From Armatimonadota bacterium (GTDB lineage Bacteria; Armatimonadota; UBA10988; DTZQ01): DNA of 9,107 nt. Under the pieces are notes generated by a model. It was not told where the DNA came from, did no database searches, and worked only from the letters and a program-made list of their open reading frames with translations. The stretch is from NCBI GenBank assembly GCA_012961305.1, contig DTZQ01000035.1:1-9107 (forward strand). Direction: 5' to 3'. Numbering within the stretch: the stretch's first letter is position 1; every line of letters begins with the position of its first letter. Position numbers and translations under genes: made by a program. Positions 1-7,151 of the stretch are shown piece after piece.

Positions 1-33
1 AGCGGGAATATCAGCCTCCGACTGAGAAGTCAC

Positions 34-3000
34 TTAGGGCCCGAACTGAGGCCGTTCTAAGGTGAGGGCCACGATTTTCAGGGTTTGGTTCTGGGGTAGG
101 GTAAGGCTTTGAAGGGGCTGGCTTACCTCCAGGTCCAGGAGGTAGTGGAAAAGATAAGCCGGCTGGTTGATTTCGTCGCCGGAAGGAGCGTGCCGATGGG
201 AGGTCATCAGGCCCACCGCTTCCCCATGGGCCGGGCCTGCGTCCCAGGCCGACATGCTCAGTTCCACCGGCCGCGGGCCCCGATGGTAGTTCAGTACCAG
301 CGTGCCGGTCGCCTTCGGCCCAATGGCCGCGCCCAGGAGGTGCAAACGCCGGTAGAGGTCGGCCGGAACTTTGATTTCCTGCCCCGCACAGGCTACTACG
401 TTCAACGCCCCGTCCAGTTTTGGGGGATAGCGGAACACGATGCGCCGCTGAGATTCTGGCCCCGCCGGAACCGCACACCAGTAGCCACTGGGGTACAGTC
501 CCTCCGCCAGGTTCGGTACGTCAGGAGGCATCAATTCCGCTGGAAAGGTATGCCCCTGGCCATCGAAGTCGCCGTCCGACCGGTCCGTATCGTAACTGAT
601 GCCGTCCTGGTTGAACACCGGGCCCAAATCCAGAGGCACACAGGGTCCGCCGGTGACATGTACGTTGACGGTGCTGGAATCGCGGCTATAAGTGCTGGGG
701 GTCAGGGAAGCCCAGACCTGGCCGGGGAAGAGCACGTCCAGCATCAGCGTGTACGGTCCCCCGTAGGGCGGGGTTTGCAGGGGGAGGTGTACCTCTACCT
801 TCTGCCGGGAGCCGACGTTGAGGGGCAGGGGCGTAACGGGGTTGTCCCAGAGGGCCTCCGTGCCGTCCCAGTAGTACCAATGATACCCCACCGCCACTTC
901 CCGCGCCGGCCAAGTCTGGAAGGCTGTGTTGCTCAGGGTCAGGGTCACCCAGACGGTCTGGCCCGCAGGCATTACCTGGGGTACGTGCCCTCCCACAAAG
1001 GCCACTCCGTAGTCGCGGGAGATGACCCGGACGTATTCGCAGTAGGGTTTGGCCTGCTGAGGGTTGAAGGGCTGGCCGTCCGGAGTGAGCAGGAACCAGG
1101 TCAGGCGGTACTGCATGGTGGGCTCCTCGTTGGGAGGGAGGGGTTGTCCCTGGGCATCGGTGAGGCGTACCTGAGCGGCCACGTCCACGATTTGGCCCGG
1201 CACGCTCGGAGGCACCTCACTAAGGATACCTTGGGGGTCTAAGAGTGTGGGCGGGGGCTCCTCGCCCCGGAGGGAAGTGGTCAAGCGCTCCCAACGGTAG
1301 CCCAAGCGCACACCCTGCCAAGTACGGGTACCGTCGTTGCGCAGGCGCACGCGCACCGGGTAAGTTTGCCCGCTCTCTGCCCGCAGGAGCAATGTGGAGG
1401 AGATAATGGTGGCCGCGTACTCTGGAGGGTCACCGAGGCGTACCGGCACGTTCAGGGTTTGGTCCCCCCGCAGGGAAAACCACTGGATGTCCCCGGCCAC
1501 CACATCCCAGCGCAGTTCGTACTCGCCAGGAGGAAGGGGCGTTCCGTCGGCCTTGGCTGCTTTGACCCGACCGAAGACCGTACGGGCTTCCCCCCGGCGC
1601 ATCAGCAGACGGCTGCTACGAACTCCGGCCTCCTCCACACAGCGACCGTTGCGATACCAGCGGTAACCGAGCCGAATGTCCTGCCGGTGGGTCCAATGGG
1701 TGAGGCCCGCGTTGGCCAGGCGCAGTTCCACGTCATAGGTCCCCCCGGGGGCCATTAGGCGGGGGGTGTAGTGCTGTAAGTATTTGGCTTCGCGGTCCCG
1801 CCCGCCGTTGAATTGCAGGGCACACAAGGAGGCCACATCGGTGTAGCGCAGGCCATAGAAACGGCTGGGAGCGAGGTTGGAGCCGGTGTGGTAGTTGTTC
1901 CAGTCGTTGAACACCAACCAGCGGGGGGTATGGCGCAGCAGGTTGCGGCAGTCCTCCCGCAGGGTCCGGGTCGCAAGGCGGGAGCGTATTTCCGGGGAAT
2001 GGTTTCGCCAGGCAGTACTGTCGTAGCCGGGGGCCAAACCGCCCAGGGAGATGCGGCCCCGTTCCTCGTAGCGGGGGCAGAAACGGGCCTCTAAGGGAAC
2101 ATAGCCGTCGAAGTTGTCCACCCCCCGCCGATACCACAGGGGGGAACCCAGCCACAGCAGTTCCCGTCCGAAGTCCTGACGAAACCGAGCCTCGCAGTAG
2201 GCCACGAAAGTGTCGTCCAGGCGCAGGTTGTCCGGCGGGTCGGTGAGGGCTATTAGATAGGCCTCCCGCTCCCCGTCCCAAATGGTTGCCCGAAACTCCG
2301 GGGGCACGGTGCGAAAGAAGTTGCGAATCATGCGGTACAGGGTCTCCTGCACGGGGCGTTCGGTCAAGTTGGGCGGCTCGCCATACTCGCGACTGAGGGA
2401 GTTGAGGTCTAACAACAGCCCCAGCAGGGGATAGTCCAGGCCCCAGAGGCGCCGTTCGCGCAGGGCTAAAACCAGCGAAACCAGCCCCTCCCGACCCCAA
2501 GCCCGCTGGCTGTCCAGGTCACCCCATACTACGGGCAGGAGGATGTCTATCCCTGCCTCGCGGGCCGCCTGTACCTGCTGATAATGCCAGCCGACCCGCA
2601 AAGTGGAAAACCAAGGCCCTGCACCTTCTAAGGGGGGGACGGTGAGTTGGCTGGCTCCGTCGGGATAGCGCACGTGGGCGAAGGGGGCCTCAGGATGGCG
2701 CTTGTCCCCTTGATACCAGAAATAGTAGGGAGCCAACAGGAAGTTCTCCCCCCGATAGGGCCCGCGGGGGGGGCGTTCCGGCGTTTTCGCCGGGGACGAG
2801 GGTTGTGCCGACGGGGCGGGCGCAGGAGAGGGAACCGGGCGTTCCGGACGCTCCGGGCCCAGCAGAGAGGGGACCGCAGGGCGTGCGGGCGGTGGGGGAG
2901 GAGCAGGCACCGCAGCGGCAGGGCGGATGAGATTGGGAGCAAGCACCAGGTTGAGGGCACTGGTAAGGGGCCATTCGCCGGGGCTGATTCTACCGTCCAC

Positions 3001-3810
3001 CACCGGCCGCTGTCCCGTCCACAGGCACAGAATCACTCCCCGGTCCTGTCGCCCGATTTGGGGCTCCTTTTTGAACACCAAACTGGCCCAGCGGGCCGGC
3101 ACATTCAGGTCTTGCTCCGTGCGCACCGTGGGGGAGAGGCTGAAGAAACCGTTTGTCTCTCCCCGCAGGAACTTGACCAGGTTGAACCCTATCCGATGCC
3201 CCGGCCGGGGCCTTCCCTCCAGCATGACCCAGGGCAGGCCGATTTCGACCACGTAGCCTTGGTCGGCGTCCGTGGGGTCATTGAGAGAACCCTGGACTTC
3301 GACCCCACACTTGAAGACGTAGGAAAAAGGTTTGCGCTCCCAGCGGGAAAGGCGGCCCTGGTAGAAACTCACCCCCCCACGCGCACTGACCGCCAGGCGG
3401 AAACACTTCGCCGTGGGACGGTCTGCCCGGGCATGGTTGGTTTCGATGAACACCTCCAGGTCATCGTCTTCCCATACCTCCTCCATCAACCCTTCGTGTC
3501 GCCCCACGACGTTGATGTCCTCCACCCGCGCAGCCAGGTAGAAATAGCGCTCATCCCACATAGTGTACACGGTGAGGCGGTCTTCCAGCCCCTCCGCCGC
3601 CAGCAGGCCAGTTGCCCCCCATCCCAGTCCTAAAATCAGCCACCACCCTCTCTCCCAGCCAACGCGGTACAGCCACCTCTCCACCACCCCAAGGCAAAAG
3701 TGCAACCATCCCCTCAGCCACCGCGAGGCCTCAGGGTGACGAGGCGGTGGTTGCCCCAGGAGAGAGGCGCTGCAGTTGGGGCTTAACTTCGCTCGCCAGC
3801 CAGCCACCAT
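34..3810 (-). CDS. Exported multidomain protein: CBM9-like, DUF5010/GH99-like, three Ig-like modules, C-terminal beta domain
   Basis: This 1258-residue protein is probably exported and acts on or binds glycans outside the cell. A basic N-terminus leads to a hydrophobic segment (about 55-71, WWLILGLGWGATGLL) ending in AA, which looks like a signal peptide. Residues 75-248 resemble a CBM9/DOMON carbohydrate-binding domain (WDERYFYLAARVED, DDDLEVFIE, GYVVEIGLPW, PARWASLVF). A Pro-rich linker (296-352) follows. Residues 353-670 resemble DUF5010/GH99-like TIM barrels (LAPYYFWYQGD, AGIDILLPVVWGD, FNDWNNYHTGS). Three Ig-like modules (about 682-1053) precede a beta-rich domain (1057-1258) with the FNQDGIS...DFDGQGHTFPAE motif seen in glycosidase-associated domains. 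The usual catalytic-loop glutamates appear replaced, so activity is uncertain. The ATG overlaps the helicase stop by 28 bases and has AGGAGGT 15 bases upstream. GTG codons at 3687 and 3684 would give a shorter pre-signal region. The stop is TAA at 34-36. Domain families are recognised by eye; the substrate is unknown. Confidence 0.85.
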   Translation of the reverse strand: MVAGWRAKLSPNCSASLLGQPPPRHPEASRWLRGWLHFCLGVVERWLYRVGWERGWWLILGLGWGATGLLAAEGLEDRLTVYTMWDERYFYLAARVEDINVVGRHEGLMEEVWEDDDLEVFIETNHARADRPTAKCFRLAVSARGGVSFYQGRLSRWERKPFSYVFKCGVEVQGSLNDPTDADQGYVVEIGLPWVMLEGRPRPGHRIGFNLVKFLRGETNGFFSLSPTVRTEQDLNVPARWASLVFKKEPQIGRQDRGVILCLWTGQRPVVDGRISPGEWPLTSALNLVLAPNLIRPAAAVPAPPPPPARPAVPSLLGPERPERPVPSPAPAPSAQPSSPAKTPERPPRGPYRGENFLLAPYYFWYQGDKRHPEAPFAHVRYPDGASQLTVPPLEGAGPWFSTLRVGWHYQQVQAAREAGIDILLPVVWGDLDSQRAWGREGLVSLVLALRERRLWGLDYPLLGLLLDLNSLSREYGEPPNLTERPVQETLYRMIRNFFRTVPPEFRATIWDGEREAYLIALTDPPDNLRLDDTFVAYCEARFRQDFGRELLWLGSPLWYRRGVDNFDGYVPLEARFCPRYEERGRISLGGLAPGYDSTAWRNHSPEIRSRLATRTLREDCRNLLRHTPRWLVFNDWNNYHTGSNLAPSRFYGLRYTDVASLCALQFNGGRDREAKYLQHYTPRLMAPGGTYDVELRLANAGLTHWTHRQDIRLGYRWYRNGRCVEEAGVRSSRLLMRRGEARTVFGRVKAAKADGTPLPPGEYELRWDVVAGDIQWFSLRGDQTLNVPVRLGDPPEYAATIISSTLLLRAESGQTYPVRVRLRNDGTRTWQGVRLGYRWERLTTSLRGEEPPPTLLDPQGILSEVPPSVPGQIVDVAAQVRLTDAQGQPLPPNEEPTMQYRLTWFLLTPDGQPFNPQQAKPYCEYVRVISRDYGVAFVGGHVPQVMPAGQTVWVTLTLSNTAFQTWPAREVAVGYHWYYWDGTEALWDNPVTPLPLNVGSRQKVEVHLPLQTPPYGGPYTLMLDVLFPGQVWASLTPSTYSRDSSTVNVHVTGGPCVPLDLGPVFNQDGISYDTDRSDGDFDGQGHTFPAELMPPDVPNLAEGLYPSGYWCAVPAGPESQRRIVFRYPPKLDGALNVVACAGQEIKVPADLYRRLHLLGAAIGPKATGTLVLNYHRGPRPVELSMSAWDAGPAHGEAVGLMTSHRHAPSGDEINQPAYLFHYLLDLEVSQPLQSLTLPQNQTLKIVALTLERPQFGP
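652..1767 (-). other. Three tandem Ig-like beta-sandwich modules in the exported protein
   Basis: Residues about 682-792, 797-932 and 936-1053 each follow the same plan. Each has a hydrophobic strand, an N-x-G or N-x-A turn, a Trp (THW, RTW, QTW), an LGYRW or VGYHW strand, a Pro-Gly turn and a closing strand with an aromatic residue. LGYRWYR at about 714-720, LGYRWER at 836-842 and VGYHWYY at 974-980 show the repeat clearly. These resemble NBR1/NEW3-type Ig-like folds that space catalytic and binding modules in secreted enzymes. The repeats are diverged in sequence, so this is a domain repeat and not a DNA repeat. Confidence 0.65.
1879..1908 (-). other. Presumed catalytic loop of the GH99-like domain, with altered residues
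   Basis: Residues 635-644 of the exported protein read NDWNNYHTGS and are followed by a conserved-looking NLAPSRFYG. In GH99/DUF5010-like proteins the equivalent loop is typically NEWNEWHEGT followed by an xPS..YG segment. In characterised GH99 enzymes the two glutamates three residues apart are the catalytic pair. On that alignment Asn639 and Thr642 take the two glutamate positions, and Asp636 replaces an upstream Glu. The surrounding motif is intact, so the loop is recognisable but lacks both carboxylates. The alignment was made by eye. Confidence 0.55.
2755..2925 (-). other. Proline/alanine-rich interdomain linker
   Basis: Residues 296-352 of the exported protein are dominated by Pro, Ala, Arg and Ser, including a run of five prolines (APPPPPAR) and repeated PERP/SPAP units. 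This is a typical flexible spacer between a carbohydrate-binding module and a barrel domain in secreted proteins. Just before it, at residues 270-280, sits VDGRISPGEW, which looks like the opening strand of a CBM9/DOMON unit that does not continue. Confidence 0.7.
3783..3810 (-). other. 28-base stop/start overlap between the helicase and exported-protein genes
   Basis: The helicase reading frame ends with TAA at 3783-3785, while the exported-protein ATG is at 3808-3810, so the genes share 28 bases in different frames. An AGGAGGT sequence (plus-strand positions 3826-3832) lies inside the helicase coding region, 15 bases before the ATG, somewhat farther than usual. The arrangement suggests translational coupling and one transcript. 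If the true start is one of the GTG codons near 3685, the overlap disappears. Confidence 0.6.
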
Positions 3811-6620
3811 CGAGTCTCGGCCAACACCTCCTGCCAGGGGCCGCGTACCAGGGTGTAACCGGGTACGGAGCGGAAGAAGCGCGGCCCATAGGATTTCATC
3901 AGTATCCGACGGTCAAAAACCAACACCACTCCCCGGTCGGTAGCGCTGCGAATGAGCCGTCCGAAGCCCTGTTTGAACTGAATAATAGCCTGCGGTTCGT
4001 AGTAGTGCAAGCGGCTATCTATGCCCTGAGCCTCCAGATACTCACACCGCGCCTGCACCAAAGGGTCGGTGGGCACGGCGAAAGGCAGTTTGACGATGAC
4101 CACGCATTGCAGGGCCTCGCCGGGCACGTCTATCCCCTCCCAGAAACTGCGCGTACCCAAAACCACCGTTGAACTTTGGCGGCGGAGCCGCTCGGCCAGA
4201 GTGTGCCGGGCCCCGCTGATGCCCTGACAGAGCACCTCTACCCCTGCCTCGGCCGCGGCCGGGGCAATCTGCTCAAACACGCGGCGCATGGAGAGGTGAG
4301 AGGTGAACAAGACCAGGGTACGTCCCTGAATCATGGTCACCAGTTGGGTCAAGGCTCGGCCCACGGCCTCGTCGAAAGTGGCCTCGGTGGGCAGCGGCAG
4401 GTCCGTGGGCACGCCCAACAGTACTTGCTCCTGGTAGTTGAAACTGGAAGGCACCTGCAACTCCCGCACCCGGGAAGCAACTTCGTCCAGGCCCAGGCGT
4501 TCGCGGAAGTAGGCGAATTGGCCGTTGACGGTCATGGTGGCCGAGGTCATGACCAGGGTGTGCATTTGAGAATAAACATATTCCGCCAACTGACTGCCCA
4601 CGTCAATGGGCGCAGCGTGGAATTTCCATTCCAGGCGGTCGCGGTGGAAAACCAACTCCAGCCAGTAGACGAAGGCCGGTTCGTCCAATTTCAACAGCAA
4701 CTCAAACTCCTCACTCAGGGCCGTCCAGTCGTTGCGCGTGGCTTCCAGTTCGATGCTCAGGCGGGCCCCTTGGGGCAGTTCCTCCGTGTAGCCAGTGAGC
4801 ACCAGCATCAGTTGGGTCAGGGAACGACTCATCTCCCGCAGGCCGGAGAGCAGGTTCTCCTGGGCCACTAAGAGGGAGGCACCAATGGAGCCCTGCCACA
4901 GCCTTTCGGTCAGGCGAAGGCGCTGCACCATTTGCAGTTCCGGCAGGGAGAGTTGCTCCTGGACCATCACGGCCAGGGCCAATTGCTCCGTAAACTCCTG
5001 CAGGCGGTCCTCCACTTCGGGGAGCAGATACTCGACTTGGGCCAGGCGTTCCTGTATTTCTTCCGCCGCCGTGGAGCTCAGACCCTCCAAATCCCGCTGT
5101 ATCCGGGCCAGCAAGCCCCGCCGCCGTCCTCCCCGCAGGAGGAACAGTTGTCGGGCGATGTCCCGCCGGGCCAATTCATGGCCGAAGGTGTTGGTGGCAA
5201 TGTCCTCCAAATTGTGGGCTTCGTCCAAGATGAGATAGGCGAAGGGTGGCAACACGTTAGTCACCGCATTGGCTAAGGTGAGGGCATGGTTGACGATGAG
5301 CACATCGGCCAGAACTGCCCGTCGGCGGGCGACTTCGGCGAAACAGGGATGACCCCGACGGCCCGGACTGAGGCAACTTTCGCTGTCCGAGGCCAATTCG
5401 GCCGCGAAAGGGCGCAGGCGAGGATGTTGCTGACACAACCAGTCGCTCAACTCCTCCAAATCCCCGGTTTCCGTCTGCCAGGCCCAGGCCAACAAATAGG
5501 CCACGAAAAAAGCCTGCTCTTCCTCCAGCAGGAAGGGCGCATCCTCGTACGCCAGCAGCAGTTTCTCCACGCACAGATAATTTTGTCGTCCTTTCACCAC
5601 CTCGGCCCGAAAGTCCAAATCCAGCGTTTCCCGCAAGAAGGGAAGGTCTTTGTAGAAGAGTTGGTCTTGGAGGTTTTTGGTATTGGTACTGATGACCACC
5701 CTCTGCTGGTTGTTCACTGCCCAGTAGAGGGCAGGCACTAAGTAGGCCAGGGATTTGCCAGTGCCGGTGCCGGCCTCAACCAGGAGCACCTCCCCCTGGT
5801 TGAAAGCCTCGGTGACTGCGCGGGCCATTTCCACCTGGCCGGGCCGATATTCATATTCGGGGTGGTGGCGGGCGAAGTTCCCCTCCGGCCGGAAATGGGC
5901 CTGAAGGGAATTTACCTCCAAGGGCTGCGGGGAAGGGGGCTCAGGCAATTCGCCTACGGCCGGAGTTAGTTCCCGCAGCCGAGCCCGCAGAAAGGACTCC
6001 ACGGAAAGGGCCTGCTCTGGTTCCGGGGTCTGCTCTGCGGCCCAGGCGAACAGGGTGGCCAGCGGATGGCGGGCTCTTTGCAAGAGGGAGCCAATGCTTT
6101 GGACCAACGGACGGGGCCAGGTGCCCAGTCGGGCTGTTAGCCGCTGGAACGCCTGTCCCATGGCCCGGGCGCGGCGTAAACCGGGAGGAAACCCCGGCTG
6201 CTCCCCCCAGGAGAGGCCCAAGGCAGCCCCCAGAGTCGGAAGGGAGGTATCAACGGTGGGCAGGAGGAAACTGGCCACTTCCCGCAGGTCCCACCAGGCT
6301 ACCGGAGCCAACCCTTCCGGGTCCTCCCCTGAGCCGAGGGCCAGAAGGTTGGTTTTCACCGTCGGAGCATCGAACACCACCCAGGGGACATCTGGAACCC
6401 GCTCTCCTACTTGCGCCAGGGCGGTAGGAAGCGATTCCACGCTGACCACTTCAGCGTCGCGGAAAGCATTTTGGCGAGCCCGCAGGGCTTCGGGACTGGC
6501 TCCTATACAGAGTAGAAAAGGAGTCCCCTCTTCCCCTCCGGGCACCCCAGCAATTTCTACCACCTTGGCGGGGGCCGTTTGATAAAGGTCTAAAACTACA
6601 TATTGAAGTGCTTTTCTCAC
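3783..6620 (-). CDS. dinG: DinG-family ATP-dependent DNA helicase with a degenerate N-terminal exonuclease-like domain
   Basis: A 945-residue superfamily 2, XPD/DinG-type helicase, expected to unwind DNA with 5'-3' polarity using ATP. Numbering is from the GTG. Residues about 6-190 have the layout of the DEDDh exonuclease domain fused to Firmicutes-type DinG (YVVLDLYQT, VVEIAGV, WVVFDAPTVKTNLL), but catalytic residues are lost. Helicase motifs follow: Q-like YRPGQ (258-262), Walker A EAGTGTGKS (282-290), DEAH (466-469), SAT (693-695), LVLFTSH (769-775), GTRSFWEGIDVPG (822-834) and QGFGRLIRS (884-892). Candidate iron-sulfur cysteines are Cys350, Cys416 and Cys426; the expected fourth is Arg421. 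I chose the GTG at 6620 because GAGGAAG ends 4 bases before it and the exonuclease fold begins just after. A TTG at 6644 would add 8 residues without a clear ribosome site. It lies 69 bases after the SSB-like gene, consistent with co-transcription; SSB is reported to stimulate E. coli DinG. Confidence 0.9.
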   Translation of the reverse strand: MRKALQYVVLDLYQTAPAKVVEIAGVPGGEEGTPFLLCIGASPEALRARQNAFRDAEVVSVESLPTALAQVGERVPDVPWVVFDAPTVKTNLLALGSGEDPEGLAPVAWWDLREVASFLLPTVDTSLPTLGAALGLSWGEQPGFPPGLRRARAMGQAFQRLTARLGTWPRPLVQSIGSLLQRARHPLATLFAWAAEQTPEPEQALSVESFLRARLRELTPAVGELPEPPSPQPLEVNSLQAHFRPEGNFARHHPEYEYRPGQVEMARAVTEAFNQGEVLLVEAGTGTGKSLAYLVPALYWAVNNQQRVVISTNTKNLQDQLFYKDLPFLRETLDLDFRAEVVKGRQNYLCVEKLLLAYEDAPFLLEEEQAFFVAYLLAWAWQTETGDLEELSDWLCQQHPRLRPFAAELASDSESCLSPGRRGHPCFAEVARRRAVLADVLIVNHALTLANAVTNVLPPFAYLILDEAHNLEDIATNTFGHELARRDIARQLFLLRGGRRRGLLARIQRDLEGLSSTAAEEIQERLAQVEYLLPEVEDRLQEFTEQLALAVMVQEQLSLPELQMVQRLRLTERLWQGSIGASLLVAQENLLSGLREMSRSLTQLMLVLTGYTEELPQGARLSIELEATRNDWTALSEEFELLLKLDEPAFVYWLELVFHRDRLEWKFHAAPIDVGSQLAEYVYSQMHTLVMTSATMTVNGQFAYFRERLGLDEVASRVRELQVPSSFNYQEQVLLGVPTDLPLPTEATFDEAVGRALTQLVTMIQGRTLVLFTSHLSMRRVFEQIAPAAAEAGVEVLCQGISGARHTLAERLRRQSSTVVLGTRSFWEGIDVPGEALQCVVIVKLPFAVPTDPLVQARCEYLEAQGIDSRLHYYEPQAIIQFKQGFGRLIRSATDRGVVLVFDRRILMKSYGPRFFRSVPGYTLVRGPWQEVLAETRWWLAGERS
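5343..5573 (-). other. Iron-sulfur cluster region of the helicase, with one cysteine missing
   Basis: DinG/XPD helicases carry four cysteines between Walker A and the DEAH box that hold a 4Fe-4S cluster. Here Cys350 (GRQNYLC) matches the first. The later triad, often C-x4-C-x5-C followed by F...AR..A, reads C-LSPG-R-RGHP-CF...ARRRA. Cys416 and Cys426 are present, but Arg421 (codon CGT at 5358-5360) is in the middle position and the second gap is one residue short. His424 or Cys396 could be alternative ligands, which cannot be decided here. Confidence 0.6.
6051..6605 (-). other. Inactive-looking DnaQ/DEDDh exonuclease-like domain of the helicase
   Basis: By eye, residues 6-190 (GTG numbering) align with the exonuclease domain of DinG. 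The first strand VVLDLYQT matches the usual VxLDxETTG with Asp11 kept and Glu replaced by Tyr13. VVFDAPTVKTNLL matches the second motif with the catalytic Asp replaced by Lys89. RRARAMGQAFQRLTARL matches the HRAxxDAxAT segment with His replaced by Arg149 and Asp by Met154. The fold appears kept while metal binding is lost, suggesting a structural or substrate-binding role. Confidence 0.55.
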
Positions 6621-6689
6621 CGTACTTCCTCGCCGCGAGACCAACCCCCGCCCGCGCTTTTTCCCATCCCGCCATTCGGAAGCAGTGGC
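6621..6689 (-). other. Short spacer between the SSB-like and helicase genes
   Basis: These 69 bases hold no good promoter and no hairpin followed by a T-run. They contain a G-rich stretch and the helicase ribosome site. The lack of a terminator supports read-through from the SSB-like gene into the helicase gene. Confidence 0.5.
6625..6631 (-). promoter_or_regulatory. Ribosome binding site deciding the GTG start of the helicase
   Basis: GAGGAAG ends 4 bases before the GTG at 6620-6618 (GAGG core 7 bases away). The upstream TTG at 6644 is preceded only by a G-rich run. The site lies beside CTCG-CGG-CGAG, which could form a very short hairpin covering part of it; that is too small to lean on. 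Confidence 0.6.
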
Positions 6690-7115
6690 CTATATGTTAT
6701 TTTCGACTGCCTCCAGATAGTCGGCAATTACCTCGTCGCTCCAGGAATCCAATTTGATAGACTCCCAATCTAAGGAGGGAAGGGAAGCCACGCCGTTTTC
6801 CAAGATGCGAATGTATTTGGCTTTGATGACCGTCAGGTGTTCCTTGTGGCCGTGCCGGGTAACAAAACTTTCCTTGTTGAGCGTGCCAATGAGTAGCACA
6901 GTGGTGCCCGCATGAATACGGTCGGCGAAGCGGTAGGCCAAATCACCCCACACATCCACCAGGAAAAGGTCAGACACCGCCTCCCCTGTCACTCGCCGAA
7001 ACGGCCGTTCCACCTCCAGACTCAACTCCACCTTTAATTGGCCCGAGGCCTTGTGGCGTAAGGCCGGTTCCTTCGTCGCCCGACCGGTCAAGACTACAAA
7101 ATTGTAATCTGCCAT
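6690..7115 (-). CDS. ssb: Single-stranded DNA-binding (SSB) family protein lacking the canonical C-terminal tip
   Basis: A 141-residue OB-fold protein that should bind single-stranded DNA, coating or protecting it during repair or replication. The start NFVVLTGRATKEPALRHK is typical of the first SSB strand (usually NxVxLxGRLTxDPELR). FLVDVWGDLAYRF matches the conserved strand after the L45-type loop, and TVLLIGTLNKESFV matches VxVxGxLxxxxw. The OB fold ends near residue 103 (YIRILE). The remaining 38 residues are short and acidic but end SDEVIADYLEAVENNI instead of the DDIPF-like peptide that recruits repair proteins, so it may be a specialised paralog. Length is below the usual 160-180. I chose the ATG at 7115, with AAAGGGG 5 bases upstream. 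A TTG at 7142 would add 9 residues that do not fit the family. It is the first gene of the minus-strand unit, with a strong promoter at 7181-7209. Confidence 0.85.
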   Translation of the reverse strand: MADYNFVVLTGRATKEPALRHKASGQLKVELSLEVERPFRRVTGEAVSDLFLVDVWGDLAYRFADRIHAGTTVLLIGTLNKESFVTRHGHKEHLTVIKAKYIRILENGVASLPSLDWESIKLDSWSDEVIADYLEAVENNI

Positions 7116-7120
7116 GTCAA

Positions 7121-7127
7121 CCCCTTT
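7121..7127 (-). promoter_or_regulatory. Ribosome binding site deciding the SSB-like start
   Basis: AAAGGGG lies 5 bases before the ATG at 7115-7113 on the minus strand. A second purine-rich stretch, GGGGAGGAA, lies farther upstream and is too distant for this ATG. The closer site and the fit of MADYNFVVLTG to SSB N-termini favour the ATG over the TTG at 7142. Confidence 0.6.
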
Positions 7128-7151
7128 CTGATTCCTCCCCAAGGGCAGTTA

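Noticed and set aside
1..33. Possible terminator or next gene after the exported-protein stop
   Set aside because: Only 33 bases are present. TCAG/CTGA gives a four-pair stem at most, with no T-run, so nothing can be called.
109..1242. A 377-codon plus-strand open frame
   Set aside because: It lies wholly antisense to the exported-protein gene, which has clear domain motifs. The translation is rich in Arg, Gly, Val and His with no recognisable family and no ribosome site, as expected from the reverse frame of GC-rich coding DNA.
1733..2500. A 255-codon minus-strand open frame inside the exported-protein gene
   Set aside because: It is an alternate frame of the GH99-like domain. The real frame has conserved motifs throughout, while this one is Pro/Arg/Gly-rich and unrecognisable.
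2647..3633. A 328-codon plus-strand open frame
   Set aside because: It is antisense to the CBM9-like and linker part of the exported-protein gene. The Arg/Gly-rich translation has no domain, and part of its openness comes from the Pro-rich linker.
4176..4871. A 231-codon plus-strand open frame antisense to the helicase
   Set aside because: The minus strand here encodes helicase motifs III to V. The Gln/His/Gly-rich translation is typical of a reverse shadow.
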